Source: an uncultured Oscillospiraceae bacterium
Lineage (GTDB): Bacteria; Bacillota; Clostridia; Oscillospirales; Acutalibacteraceae
Reading direction: 5' to 3'
Length of the DNA: 64,000 bases
Assembly: GCA_905193225.1 (NCBI GenBank)
Contig: CAJJNV010000004.1
Location: 1 to 64,000 of the forward strand
In this document: piece after piece, positions 9,073-17,447 of the stretch
Layout of the letters: every line of letters begins with the position of its first letter
Position numbering within the stretch: position 1 is the stretch's first letter
Program-made: the position numbers and the translations under genes
The notes under the pieces: model-generated
The model's database searches: none
Told to the model about the DNA's origin: nothing
Seen by the model: only the letters and a program-made list of their open reading frames with translations

Positions 9073-9211
9073 GAATGTGTCTGAAGAAAATTTCCGCCCG
9101 ATTGCCTTTGCGTTGAGTTTTTTGCCGACAGGGGAAGATGCGGTTTTAAGAAAAAACGGCGAAAAACACATCGGGCGACGACACATAAATTATGTATTGG
9201 GGAGTAAACCA

Positions 9212-10228
9212 ATGTTTACAAGAGAAATCGGAATAGATCTCGGAACAGCCAATACCCTTGTTTGCATTAAAGGTAAGGGTATTGTTATGCGCGAACCGTC
9301 GGTTGTGGCGGTGGACGTGAGAAACGACGCCGTGCGGGCGGTTGGCAGAGAAGCCAAGGAAATGATAGGCCGTACCCCCGGCAGCATTGCGGCAGTGCGC
9401 CCTCTTAAGGACGGCGTTATTGCCGACTTTGACGTAACCGCTGCTATGCTTAAAAGATTCATACGCGATGCAGTTAAGGGAACGGTGATTTCCCGCGCCA
9501 AGGTGGTGGTATGTATTCCCTCGGGCGTTACCGAGGTTGAGGTGCGTGCCGTTCACGATGCGGCGGTGCAGGCGGGCGCAAAGGATGTTGATCTTATTGA
9601 AGAGCCTATGGCTGCAGCTCTCGGAGCGGGGCTTCCTGTGTATGAACCGGTGGGCAGTATGGTGGTCGACATCGGCGGCGGAACATCCGAGGTGGCGGTC
9701 ATTTCTCTTGGGGATATTGTCACGTCTCAATCGGTCAGAACGGCCGGAGACAATATGGACGACGCCATAATAACCTATATCAGAAAAAAACATAATGTTT
9801 TAATAGGCGAGAGAACCGCCGAACAGATCAAAATAAACATCGGCTCGGCCACCATTTTCGACGGTGAGCAGCCCATGGAGGTCAGAGGCCGTAACCTTAT
9901 GGACGGACTTCCCAAAAATGTCGTCATCACCCCCGGTGAGGTGAGAGATGCCTTGGCAGACACTGTTTCGGTAATTCTCGATGCCGTGCGTACCACCCTT
10001 GAAAAGACCCCTCCCGAGCTTGCGGGAGACATTGTTTCGAGAGGAATCGTGCTGACCGGCGGCGGTGCTCTTTTAAGAGGACTTGACAGAGTAATAGCCG
10101 ATGTTACCGGCATTCCCGTCGAGGTCGCCGACAATCCCCTTGACTGCGTGGTTGAGGGCACCCTTAAACAGATCGAAATGGGAATCGACGAAAGCTTCTT
10201 CGACCGTCGCCGCAAATACGGCGGCTGA
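9212..10228 (+). CDS. mreB: rod-shape actin homologue MreB
   Basis: A 338-residue actin-fold ATPase that polymerises under the membrane and guides cell-wall elongation. The ATG at 9212 follows ggggag by 7 bp; the frame upstream (from 9071) lies over the promoter and is not likely coding. Seen motifs: phosphate-1 IGIDLGTANTLV at the N-terminus, phosphate-2 MVVDIGGGTSEVAVIS, and the adenosine loop VLTGGGALLRGLD near the C-terminus. Followed by mreC and mreD, the usual order. Confidence 0.96.
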   Translation: MFTREIGIDLGTANTLVCIKGKGIVMREPSVVAVDVRNDAVRAVGREAKEMIGRTPGSIAAVRPLKDGVIADFDVTAAMLKRFIRDAVKGTVISRAKVVVCIPSGVTEVEVRAVHDAAVQAGAKDVDLIEEPMAAALGAGLPVYEPVGSMVVDIGGGTSEVAVISLGDIVTSQSVRTAGDNMDDAIITYIRKKHNVLIGERTAEQIKINIGSATIFDGEQPMEVRGRNLMDGLPKNVVITPGEVRDALADTVSVILDAVRTTLEKTPPELAGDIVSRGIVLTGGGALLRGLDRVIADVTGIPVEVADNPLDCVVEGTLKQIEMGIDESFFDRRRKYGG

Positions 10229-10339
10229 TTTGTCGGCAAGACCGTTTGCGGTGTTCTTTATACCGCAATTTGATTTAATGTATACAGATTCTTTCGGTGT
10301 CGCGCTGCGGTGCCGAGCGTAACAACAAGGAATGATGAG

Positions 10340-11194
10340 ATGAAACTCTTTTTAAAAAGCAAAAGCTTTAAAATATTTGTTATCATATTTGCGGTGCTTT
10401 TTGTGCTTTTTGGGGTTTCCTACGGAATAGGCAAAACGATTTCTCCCCAGTCCTCTTTTTTCGGCGCTCTTGTCACTCCCGTTCAGCGGGGATTCAGCGC
10501 CGTTTCCGAAGGCATAAACGATTTCTTCACCTCATTTGACCGCGCCGGCAGGCTCGAGCAGGAAAATAATGAGCTGAGAGAAGAAATCCGCGGACTGAGA
10601 GATAATGTGGTCGATTTGGACAAGTATAAAAACGAAAATGAGTTTTATAAAAGCTTTTTGGAGCTTAAGGAAAAAAACAAGGATTTTAAATTTGAAAGCT
10701 CGACCGTTATAGCATCCGAAAACATAAATTCCGAGGGGACTTTTGTTGTAAATTCAGGCTCGCTTAGAGATGTAGCGGTCAATGATCCTGTCATCACTGC
10801 CGACGGCCTCGTGGGCAGCATATGCGAAGTCTATCCTACCTATTCGGTGGTAAAAACCCTTATATGCCACGATTTTAATGTGGGCGTGACCGATAGCCGC
10901 ACTGCCGAACCGGGCATCGTTGGCGGAAACGACGAACTCTCAAAGCAGGGTAAAACAAGGCTTTCTTACCTCAGCCGCAATTCCACCGTTGCTTCGGGAG
11001 ACTATATAATCACATCGGGTACCGGCGGAATCTTTCCCGAAGGTCTTATGGTCGGAACGGTGGAGGAGGTAGGCACCGAAACCGGCGGTGTATCCCTTTA
11101 TGCAACCGTTAAACCGGCCGTCACGCTTTCAGACGTCACCCAAGTTATGATAATAACCGAATTTGAAGGACAAGGTATTTCCGAACAAAAATGA
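10340..11194 (+). CDS. mreC: rod shape-determining protein MreC
   Basis: MreC links MreB filaments to the periplasmic-side elongation enzymes. The 284-residue protein has a short basic N-terminus, one membrane segment (about 9-29), a coiled coil rich in Glu/Leu (about 75-115) and the two beta-barrel lobes, with the typical GLVGSICEVYPTYSVVKTL and ITSGTGGIFPEGLMVGTV stretches. The ATG at 10340 is preceded by aagga; upstream in-frame codons lack an SD. The stop overlaps the mreD start by 4 bases. Confidence 0.94.
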   Translation: MKLFLKSKSFKIFVIIFAVLFVLFGVSYGIGKTISPQSSFFGALVTPVQRGFSAVSEGINDFFTSFDRAGRLEQENNELREEIRGLRDNVVDLDKYKNENEFYKSFLELKEKNKDFKFESSTVIASENINSEGTFVVNSGSLRDVAVNDPVITADGLVGSICEVYPTYSVVKTLICHDFNVGVTDSRTAEPGIVGGNDELSKQGKTRLSYLSRNSTVASGDYIITSGTGGIFPEGLMVGTVEEVGTETGGVSLYATVKPAVTLSDVTQVMIITEFEGQGISEQK

Positions 11195-11715
11195 GCATAG
11201 AAATGAAGCCGCAAAAAAAGAAGAATAACGCATTTATAAGGCGGATGGTGCTGCTTGGCGCTGTCGGCCTTGTGCTGTTTTTCATCCAATGCGTTCCCAG
11301 TGTCCCAATTGCCATAAACGGGATAACCCCCAATATGCTTGTGGCACTGACGATGGCGGTGGCTTTTTTCTTCGGCGAAAAGGCGGGCGGATTTTACGGG
11401 CTTTTTGCCGGAATACTTCTCGATATGTATTCGGTATCGGGACTTCCCGTTAACGCATTGCTTCTTCTGGTGCTCGGATGCGTTTGCGGACTTTTGGCGC
11501 GGCTGTTTTTCTCTCGCAACTTTCCCGCTGCACTTCTTTGCTGCCTTGCCTATCTTTTTGTTTACTACGGAGTGTGTTTGCTTGCCTTTAAGGGCGGCTT
11601 GTCCGATTACGGAAGGACCTATTTTTTGAGTCAAAGCATACCGGGAATTTTTTATTCCCTTGCATTTTTCGTACCCTGGTATTTCCTTTGCAAAAAGCTT
11701 TCAAAGGGAATATAA
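11191..11715 (+). CDS. mreD: rod shape-determining protein MreD
   Basis: A 174-residue protein with five or six predicted membrane helices and the MreD-like pattern ITPNMLVALTMAVAFFFGEKAGGFYGL followed by LDMYSVSGLPVNALLL. It starts within the mreC stop (ATGA), implying translational coupling. It is a membrane partner in the elongasome with MreC and the penicillin-binding protein encoded next. Confidence 0.9.
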   Translation: MSIEMKPQKKKNNAFIRRMVLLGAVGLVLFFIQCVPSVPIAINGITPNMLVALTMAVAFFFGEKAGGFYGLFAGILLDMYSVSGLPVNALLLLVLGCVCGLLARLFFSRNFPAALLCCLAYLFVYYGVCLLAFKGGLSDYGRTYFLSQSIPGIFYSLAFFVPWYFLCKKLSKGI

Positions 11716-11744
11716 GGCGGCAAACTCGCTTGAAAAGCTCGTTT

Positions 11745-11831
11745 AACAGGTTTTGCGGCCTGTTGCAACGTGATGATTATTTTATAAACAGGTTTTGCGG
11801 ATTGTTGTATTGCGGCAATCATTTTTATAAA
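11745..11831 (+). repeat. two-copy imperfect tandem repeat in the mreD-mrdA spacer
   Basis: Units begin with aacaggttttgcgg at 11745 and 11787 (period 42) and end in tttataa. It lies just before the mrdA ribosome site. No function is evident. Confidence 0.7.
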
Positions 11832-11871
11832 TCGGAAATATAGCTGCATTTTATCGAAAGGAGGCGGAAAC

Positions 11872-13902
11872 ATGAGAAAACCGAAAAAGGACAATTATAA
11901 CCGACGTATGGCCATTGTAAGCGGAATTATGGCGGCTGTACTTCTTTTGTATTCCGCCCGTCTTGTTGATTGGCAGCTTTTCAATAAAAATAAATATGAG
12001 GAACAGTCTATTGCCACCGTTGCCACATACACCTCAATCAGCGCCGCAAGGGGAGAAATATACGACCGTTACGGTCGCCCTCTTGTGCAGAATAAGGACA
12101 GCTACAACATCATCTTCAACCGCCTCTATTTGAAGGATGCCGACCTTAATTCCACCATAATCACCCTGACGGGACTTCTAAATTCTATGGGTGAGACTTG
12201 GAAGGATAAATGCCCTATGACCAAGGAAGCACCCTATGAATTTGAAGAAAACCGCAGCATTTCATCGGCCACAATGCGATCCGAGCTTGGCCTTGCGCAC
12301 TATGCCACCGCTCAGAACTGCTGGGATGCGATGGTCGAAAAATTCAAACTTTCGGAATACGACGATTCGGTCAAGCGAATGATAATGGGAATAAGGCTGA
12401 CAATGATCGTAGCCGATTATTCCGACGCCTATCCCTACACCTTTGCCGAGGGCGTGTCCATCGAAACGGTCACAAAGCTCAAAGAATCCTATTCCTATCT
12501 TTCGGGAGTTGATACCGAGGTCGACAGCACCAGGGAATATACCTCCGCCACACTGGCACCGCACATTTTAGGAAATATGGGACTTATCTATGCCGAAGAA
12601 TGGGCGGATCTTAAGGACAAGGGCTATTCCTTCGATGATTATATCGGAAAATCGGGCATTGAAAAGGCCTGTGAGGACGAGCTCAGGGGCCATTCGGGCT
12701 ATACCAAAACCGTAAGGGATTCCTCCGGAAAGATACTGTCGAGCAGTGTTTCGACCGAGCCTTCGGCCGGAAACTCGGTGGTGCTCACCATCGACAAAAA
12801 ACTACAGGAAACGGCGCAGCAGTCCCTTGCCAATATGATTAGCACCCTTCAGGGTACAAAGGACGGAATGTATGCCAGCGCCGGAGCCGTGGTGGCTTTA
12901 AAGGTCAACACCGGCGAGACACTTGCCGCCGCAACATATCCATCCTATTCCATTGACACATATAATAACGATTATAATTCCCTCTTGTCGGACAAGCGTA
13001 ATCCCTTGTTTAACCGCGCCTTCAGCGGCGTTTATGCACCCGGTTCCACATTTAAACCCGCCACAGCGTCCATCGGCCTTCAAACCGGTGCCATTACCCC
13101 CGATGAAACAATTTTCTGCTCTCAGCGATACACCTATTACCGCGACTATCAGCCCACCTGTCTGCACTACGATGGCGACATCAATGTTACGACCGCCATT
13201 AAGGTGTCCTGTAACTATTTCTTCTACGAAACCGGTCGAAGAATAGGTATTGAAAAGCTCAATGAGTTCTGCAAAAAATTCGGACTGGGCGTTAAAACAG
13301 GCATCGAGCTTGATGAGGCTGCGGGAATTTTGGCAGGTAAGGAATACCGCGATTCCATAGGAAGCATATGGAACGCCGGAGATACGCTGCAGGCGGCCAT
13401 CGGTCAGTCGGACAACGGATTTACACCCATTCAGCTTGCCTCCTATTGCGCCACCCTTGCAAACGGCGGAACCAGATACCGCGCCCGCCTTATAAAGGAA
13501 ATATGCAATTACAGTATGAACTCGGTGGTTAAGGAAATCGAGCCTGAGGTGCTTAGCACCGTCGGAATCGACCAAAGCTATATCGATGTTGTAAAACAGG
13601 GTATGCTGTCGGTTACAACCGACGCAAGAGGTACCGCAGCCACCGCTTTTGCAAACTATCCCATAAAGGTCGGCGGAAAGACAGGTACGGCCACGGTAGT
13701 GGACAACGGCCAGGAATATAACAACGGCGTTTTTATCGCCTTTGCACCATACGATAACCCTGAAATAGCGGTTGTAACGGTCGTTGAAAAGGGCGGATAC
13801 GGTTCCAATATTGCCCAGGTAACAAGGGACATTTTTGATGCCTATTTCTTCTATCAGGGCGATACCTATACCGGCGACAACGCCGGCATGCTCATAAAGT
13901 AA
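11872..13902 (+). CDS. mrdA: class B penicillin-binding protein 2 (transpeptidase)
   Basis: A 676-residue DD-transpeptidase that cross-links peptidoglycan during elongation. One N-terminal membrane anchor (about 13-32), then the PBP dimerisation domain with ARGEIYDRYGRPL, and the transpeptidase domain with active-site Ser392 in GSTFK, SCN at 446-448 and KTGT starting at Lys603. All three catalytic motifs are intact. SD aaaggagg lies 8 bp before the ATG. Position directly after mreBCD supports an elongation (PBP2/MrdA-like) rather than a division (FtsI/SpoVD) role. Confidence 0.93.
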   Translation: MRKPKKDNYNRRMAIVSGIMAAVLLLYSARLVDWQLFNKNKYEEQSIATVATYTSISAARGEIYDRYGRPLVQNKDSYNIIFNRLYLKDADLNSTIITLTGLLNSMGETWKDKCPMTKEAPYEFEENRSISSATMRSELGLAHYATAQNCWDAMVEKFKLSEYDDSVKRMIMGIRLTMIVADYSDAYPYTFAEGVSIETVTKLKESYSYLSGVDTEVDSTREYTSATLAPHILGNMGLIYAEEWADLKDKGYSFDDYIGKSGIEKACEDELRGHSGYTKTVRDSSGKILSSSVSTEPSAGNSVVLTIDKKLQETAQQSLANMISTLQGTKDGMYASAGAVVALKVNTGETLAAATYPSYSIDTYNNDYNSLLSDKRNPLFNRAFSGVYAPGSTFKPATASIGLQTGAITPDETIFCSQRYTYYRDYQPTCLHYDGDINVTTAIKVSCNYFFYETGRRIGIEKLNEFCKKFGLGVKTGIELDEAAGILAGKEYRDSIGSIWNAGDTLQAAIGQSDNGFTPIQLASYCATLANGGTRYRARLIKEICNYSMNSVVKEIEPEVLSTVGIDQSYIDVVKQGMLSVTTDARGTAATAFANYPIKVGGKTGTATVVDNGQEYNNGVFIAFAPYDNPEIAVVTVVEKGGYGSNIAQVTRDIFDAYFFYQGDTYTGDNAGMLIK

Positions 13903-13979
13903 AACCGCCATCAACCGCCTTTAAAAACACAATGTTAATTGTTGACAAAACCGATTCTGTCAACAATCTGATAAAAACA

Positions 13980-14027
13980 AATCAGCGAAGTATTAACCTT
14001 CAAAAAGGAGTACTTCGCTGATTTTAT
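13980..14027 (+). terminator. terminator after mrdA
   Basis: Arms aatcagcgaagta (13980-13992) and tacttcgctgatt (14011-14023) pair perfectly and are followed by a T-rich tail. Confidence 0.85.
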
Positions 14028-14066
14028 ATGTTTACGTGTTTGACCGATTAAGCAGGCAGGGAATGC

Positions 14067-14744
14067 TTACAGCACGGCCATTATTTCGTCGGTTATTTCA
14101 AGGCAGATGTCGGCCGAGCGGCTGACCTCCTTAAAAAATTCCTCGGCGCCGCCCGTAATGCCGTCGGAAACGGTTTTTATGAGAAGACAAGGTACACCGC
14201 ACCTGTCGCAGGTCAAAACGATTCCCGCAGCCTCCATTTCGCAAATTTCGGCGTCAAAATCTCTGTTAAGAGCAGCCTTGTCCTCAGCCTTTCCCACAAA
14301 TCTGTCTCCCGAAGCGCAGGTCACGGGCAAAAGCTCCGGATGAAGTTCCAATGCCTTTTTAAAAAGCTTTTTGTCGGGATAAAGATAAATGTCATCATAT
14401 CCTGTGTGCTGTCCCACCTTTACGGGATCGATCTCCGAAAGGTCGAACTGATAATGAACCACCCTTTCGACAATGCAGGTTTTGGCCTTGCTCATCTCGG
14501 GCGTCAGCCCGCCTACAACACCGAAATTTACGACCATATCCACACCGTGCTTTGAAATGAGGTGCTGCACCGCCGCCGTTGCCGCAAGCTCGCCTTCGCC
14601 GCTTTTTGCGATTATCAGCTCATAGCCCTTGCAATTGTATTTCATAATGTCAAAGCCGCATTCTGTTAGATGGGAGGAGGGCTTTCCGTATTTTGAAAGC
14701 ACCGCCTCGATCTCCACGGCAACGATCATTCCAATCTTTTTCAT
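14067..14744 (-). CDS. mtnN: 5'-methylthioadenosine/S-adenosylhomocysteine nucleosidase family protein
   Basis: A 225-residue phosphorylase-fold protein. It should hydrolyse MTA and SAH (and possibly 5'-deoxyadenosine) to adenine and the thioribose. Family marks: MKKIGMIVAVEIEAV start, IIAKSGEGELAATAAVQHLI, VNFGVVGGL, the ribose-binding EMEAAGI with the conserved Glu, and the catalytic Asp in KTVSDGITGG. The frame runs 65 codons further upstream, but that part overlaps the previous gene; the ATG at 14744 has ggaggaaaacgaat in front. The previous gene's stop and this start share one base (TAATG). Substrate preference cannot be told. Confidence 0.85.
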   Translation of the reverse strand: MKKIGMIVAVEIEAVLSKYGKPSSHLTECGFDIMKYNCKGYELIIAKSGEGELAATAAVQHLISKHGVDMVVNFGVVGGLTPEMSKAKTCIVERVVHYQFDLSEIDPVKVGQHTGYDDIYLYPDKKLFKKALELHPELLPVTCASGDRFVGKAEDKAALNRDFDAEICEMEAAGIVLTCDRCGVPCLLIKTVSDGITGGAEEFFKEVSRSADICLEITDEIMAVL

Positions 14745-15628
14745 TATTCGTTTTCCTCCATAATTCTCGTAAGCAAGCCGATGCTGCCGTCGGCGTCGTG
14801 ACAGGTATATGCGACCACATAGTTGTGCTTTCTCGAGAAAAAGAGGGTCTGACCGTACATTCCGCCCGAAACGGTAAAGGTCTTGTTTTTGCTTCCCGAA
14901 AAGCCGAAGCCGTAAAATCCGTCGCCCGGAAGATCCCACTGGCGGCTTGTGGAAATGTCAAGCCACTGCTTGCTTATAAGCTGTTCACCCTCCCATTTTC
15001 CGCCGTCGAGGCACATTTTGCCGAATTTGGCAAGGTCGACGGTGTTAAGGAAAAGGCCGGTGGCTCCCATGGAATGGCCGTGAGGGCACTTAGCAAAGCC
15101 TGCACTCTGGAATTTCATCTTTCTGAAGAAATGCTTAAAAAGTAACTGCTCAAGCTCAATTCCGGACACCTTTTCGATAACGCGGGAAATTATATAATAA
15201 TTGGAATCGCTGTAATTCCATTCGGTTCCCGGCGTTTTAACGGGGAGGCGGGTTAAGGCAATTTTAAGGTAGTCGTCACACCCCTCGGTCTCTATAATAT
15301 CAACCGGTGCGTCAACATCAAGAAACGGCTCGGCAATGCCGGTGGTGTGGGTCAATACGTTGTGCAGTGTGACGCTTTTCCAAATGTCGTCAAGCTCAGG
15401 ATAATCGTCGGCAAAAAAATCGTAAATGCAGTCGTCAAGACTGATTTTTCCCTCATCATATAAAACGCCCAAAGCGGTGGAGGTTATAGCCTTTGAAATG
15501 GAATAGATGTTGTTGCAGTCGTTTGAGGGAGTTATGACCTCGGTGGTCGATTTGTCGCCGCATATTTCGGTTATGCGGTAAACGTTAAAATTGTTTTCCT
15601 TTGCCGCTTTAGCGAGTTTTTCAATCAT
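14744..15628 (-). CDS. beta-lactamase/esterase-family serine hydrolase
   Basis: A 294-residue protein with the beta-lactamase (class C/EstB/PBP4*) fold. The nucleophile motif SISK (SxxK) is near residue 43, the second motif Tyr is in WNYSDSNYYII, and a late HTGG-like position is replaced by VSGGMYGQ. There is no signal peptide or membrane anchor, so it is likely cytoplasmic, which argues against a cell-wall or antibiotic role and for an esterase or peptidase on an unknown substrate. It is translationally coupled to the MTA/SAH nucleosidase. Start ATG at 15628 follows aaggta. Confidence 0.8.
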   Translation of the reverse strand: MIEKLAKAAKENNFNVYRITEICGDKSTTEVITPSNDCNNIYSISKAITSTALGVLYDEGKISLDDCIYDFFADDYPELDDIWKSVTLHNVLTHTTGIAEPFLDVDAPVDIIETEGCDDYLKIALTRLPVKTPGTEWNYSDSNYYIISRVIEKVSGIELEQLLFKHFFRKMKFQSAGFAKCPHGHSMGATGLFLNTVDLAKFGKMCLDGGKWEGEQLISKQWLDISTSRQWDLPGDGFYGFGFSGSKNKTFTVSGGMYGQTLFFSRKHNYVVAYTCHDADGSIGLLTRIMEENE

Positions 15629-15641
15629 TTTGATACCTTCC

Positions 15642-15670
15642 TTGACAGATTGGGTTTTTATTTATATAAT
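15642..15670 (+). promoter_or_regulatory. sigma-A promoter of hslO
   Basis: TTGACA, 17-bp spacer, TATAAT, about 100 bp before the hslO start. Confidence 0.8.
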
Positions 15671-15777
15671 GGTTTAAGATTTGCACTGCCCGATTGGGCA
15701 TCGATTTAAGTATTTAAAACATACAAGCAAGCTTTAATGCACTGCAATTATAGCATACCGCAAAGGAATTGACAACT

Positions 15778-16662
15778 ATGGAAAACAACAATCTTTACAG
15801 AGCCATTTCAAAGGACGGAAGCGTGGTTATTGCCGCCTGCGATTCCACCGATATTGTCGGACGCGCCGCAAAGATACACCGCACATCTTTAACCGCCACG
15901 GCAGCTCTCGGCAGGGCGCTGACCGCCGCATCCCTTATGGGATCTATGCTTAAAAACGAAGGCAATACCCTGACATTGCAATTTAAATGTGACGGTCCCT
16001 GCGGAAACATCTGCTGCGTCAGCGACTACAAGGGCAATGTCAGAGGATATATCGACAGTCCTTCGGCCGAGCTTGCGCCCAACAGTCTCGGCAAACTTGA
16101 TGTGGGCGGAGCGGTCGGAAAGGGAACACTTTGCGTTGTAAGAGACCTTGGATTTGACGAGCCGACGGTAGGAATGTGCGAGGTCGAAAGCGGAGAAATT
16201 GCCGAGGATATTACCGCATACTTTGCAAAAAGCGAACAGATACCGACGGCCTGCGCCTTAGGTGTGCTTGTGGATAAGGATTTTTGCGTAAACGGTGCGG
16301 GGGGATTTATCGTACAGCTGCTTCCTTTCGCAGACGAGGGTATTATAACCACCCTCGAAAACAATCTTAAAAACGTCTCCTCGGTATCTCATATGATAAA
16401 GGAAGGCAAAACCCCCATAGACATAATCGACACCGTCTTTTCGGGAATAGAATATGACCTGCTCGACAAGACTCATACCGAATTTAAATGTAATTGCAGC
16501 CGCAAGCGGTATGAAAAAATAATGATTTCCTTGGGAAAAGAGGAGCTTGAACGGCTTAAATCCGAGGATGAACAGGTCGAAACGGTTTGCAGCTTTTGCG
16601 GTGAAAAATATATCTTTTCAAAGCAGGATCTCGAAAGATTTATTGGAGAAGCAACCCGCTGA
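15778..16662 (+). CDS. hslO: redox-regulated holdase chaperone Hsp33
   Basis: Hsp33 is a cytosolic chaperone switched on by oxidation of a C-terminal zinc centre. The 294-residue protein has the four zinc-binding cysteines as C238-x-C240 and C271-x-x-C274, and the core pattern TATAALGRALTAASLMGSMLK. The ATG at 15778 is preferred over a TTG at 15769 because aaagga sits 10 bp upstream. Several extra cysteines occur at 71-80 (CDGPCGNICC), more than in most Hsp33 proteins. Transcribed alone from its own promoter. Confidence 0.95.
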   Translation: MENNNLYRAISKDGSVVIAACDSTDIVGRAAKIHRTSLTATAALGRALTAASLMGSMLKNEGNTLTLQFKCDGPCGNICCVSDYKGNVRGYIDSPSAELAPNSLGKLDVGGAVGKGTLCVVRDLGFDEPTVGMCEVESGEIAEDITAYFAKSEQIPTACALGVLVDKDFCVNGAGGFIVQLLPFADEGIITTLENNLKNVSSVSHMIKEGKTPIDIIDTVFSGIEYDLLDKTHTEFKCNCSRKRYEKIMISLGKEELERLKSEDEQVETVCSFCGEKYIFSKQDLERFIGEATR

Positions 16663-16766
16663 TGCGTTTTAAACCATTAAGCGGTCGGCATACTTGTCAG
16701 CGGCATTAAGAACAATGGAAGCATCATAATAACAACAACATTACAACAAAATCATAACAGCAAAAC

Positions 16767-16798
16767 AAAACAGCCGAAGAAATTTCTTCGGCTGTTTT
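16767..16798. terminator. bidirectional terminator between hslO and the zinc-ribbon gene
   Basis: A perfect 32-bp palindrome (aaaacagccgaagaaa and its complement) with T-run and A-run serves both convergent genes. Confidence 0.9.
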
Positions 16799-16851
16799 TA
16801 GCTTCATTATGGTCACAGAATCATTTTCCGCTCCTCATAATCGGCAAATGA

Positions 16852-17133
16852 TTATTCCTGCTCTTCCTTCATTTTTGCAAAGCAATCGCTGCAGTAAACA
16901 GGACGATCCTCTCTGGGCTGGAAGGGAACCTTGGCCTCTCCGCCGCAGGAAGCACATGTAGCAGTGTACATCTGTCTGTCAGCTCTGGCAGCATTTTTGC
17001 GGGCGTCGCGGCAGGCTTTGCAGCGCTGCGGCTCATTAACGAAGCCTTTAGCCTCGTAAAATTCCTGCTCACCGGCGGTAAACACGAATTCGGAACCGCA
17101 TTCCTTGCATATAAGGGTTTTGTCTTCAAACAT
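16852..17133 (-). CDS. zinc-ribbon protein of unknown role
   Basis: A 93-residue protein with two CxxC pairs per half: CKECG and CKAC in the first 45 residues, CASCGG and CSDC in the second. This is the arrangement of the small clostridial zinc-ribbon family that has a treble-clef-like first half. It is likely to be a nucleic-acid or protein-binding factor; no enzyme motif is visible. SD gagg is 8 bp before the ATG. Its leader RNA contains a tRNA-like segment at 17160-17222. Confidence 0.8.
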   Translation of the reverse strand: MFEDKTLICKECGSEFVFTAGEQEFYEAKGFVNEPQRCKACRDARKNAARADRQMYTATCASCGGEAKVPFQPREDRPVYCSDCFAKMKEEQE

Positions 17134-17159
17134 TTTTTTAACCTCGCTAGAAATTATTT

Positions 17160-17222
17160 TGCCCGCGGACGGATTTGCACCGACACCTTTGATAACAACG
17201 CTCTGCTTAAGCTACTGGGGCA
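17160..17222 (-). ncRNA. tRNA-like element with collapsed anticodon arm (leader of the zinc-ribbon gene)
   Basis: On the minus strand the sequence starts gccccag, then tagcttaagcagagc reads as bases 8-25 of a tRNA (perfect 4-bp D stem, short loop), and gtcggtgcaaatccgtc reads as a T arm (one mismatch, loop tgcaaat in place of ttcaaat). The ends gccc and gggc pair as an acceptor with mismatches. Between D and T arms only about 15 nt remain, enough for a 3-4 bp ttg-ttat-caa hairpin but not an anticodon arm. No encoded CCA. It is either a decayed tRNA gene or a structured leader. It lies about 27-89 bp before the zinc-ribbon ATG. The rest of the 17134-17447 gap shows only a gccgg/ccggc hairpin at 17396-17413. 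Confidence 0.45.
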
Positions 17223-17447
17223 TTTACATATTGTACAACATTAAATCAAAACATTTTTCGCAAGGGTCGGGGAAATGTCCCGATTTAAGTATAAACAAAA
17301 TTACAAAACAAAAATGCAAACAATTGAAAAACCGTAGGTCTATCGAAGAAAATAACAAATGCACCGGGCGATCTAAAGCTCAACCATTTACTTGTGCCGG
17401 ATTTTATACCGGCCTATGACGTGTCCTCTTGGTCATCCCATCTTGTT

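Noticed and set aside
9071..9211. Longer MreB N-terminus from an upstream ATG
   Set aside because: That ATG overlaps the -10 region and has no SD; MreB proteins begin at the phosphate-1 strand as at 9212.
12898..13914. Long minus-strand open frame inside mrdA (and similar frames inside argJ, lipA and dxs)
   Set aside because: These are antisense shadows: no SD, no recognisable domains, and the opposite strand encodes a complete known protein.
17160..17222. Cobalamin riboswitch suggested by ggtgcaaatcc
   Set aside because: The neighbouring consensus parts (GGGAA before and CCCGCnACUG after) are absent, and the flanks read better as tRNA D-arm and acceptor sequence.
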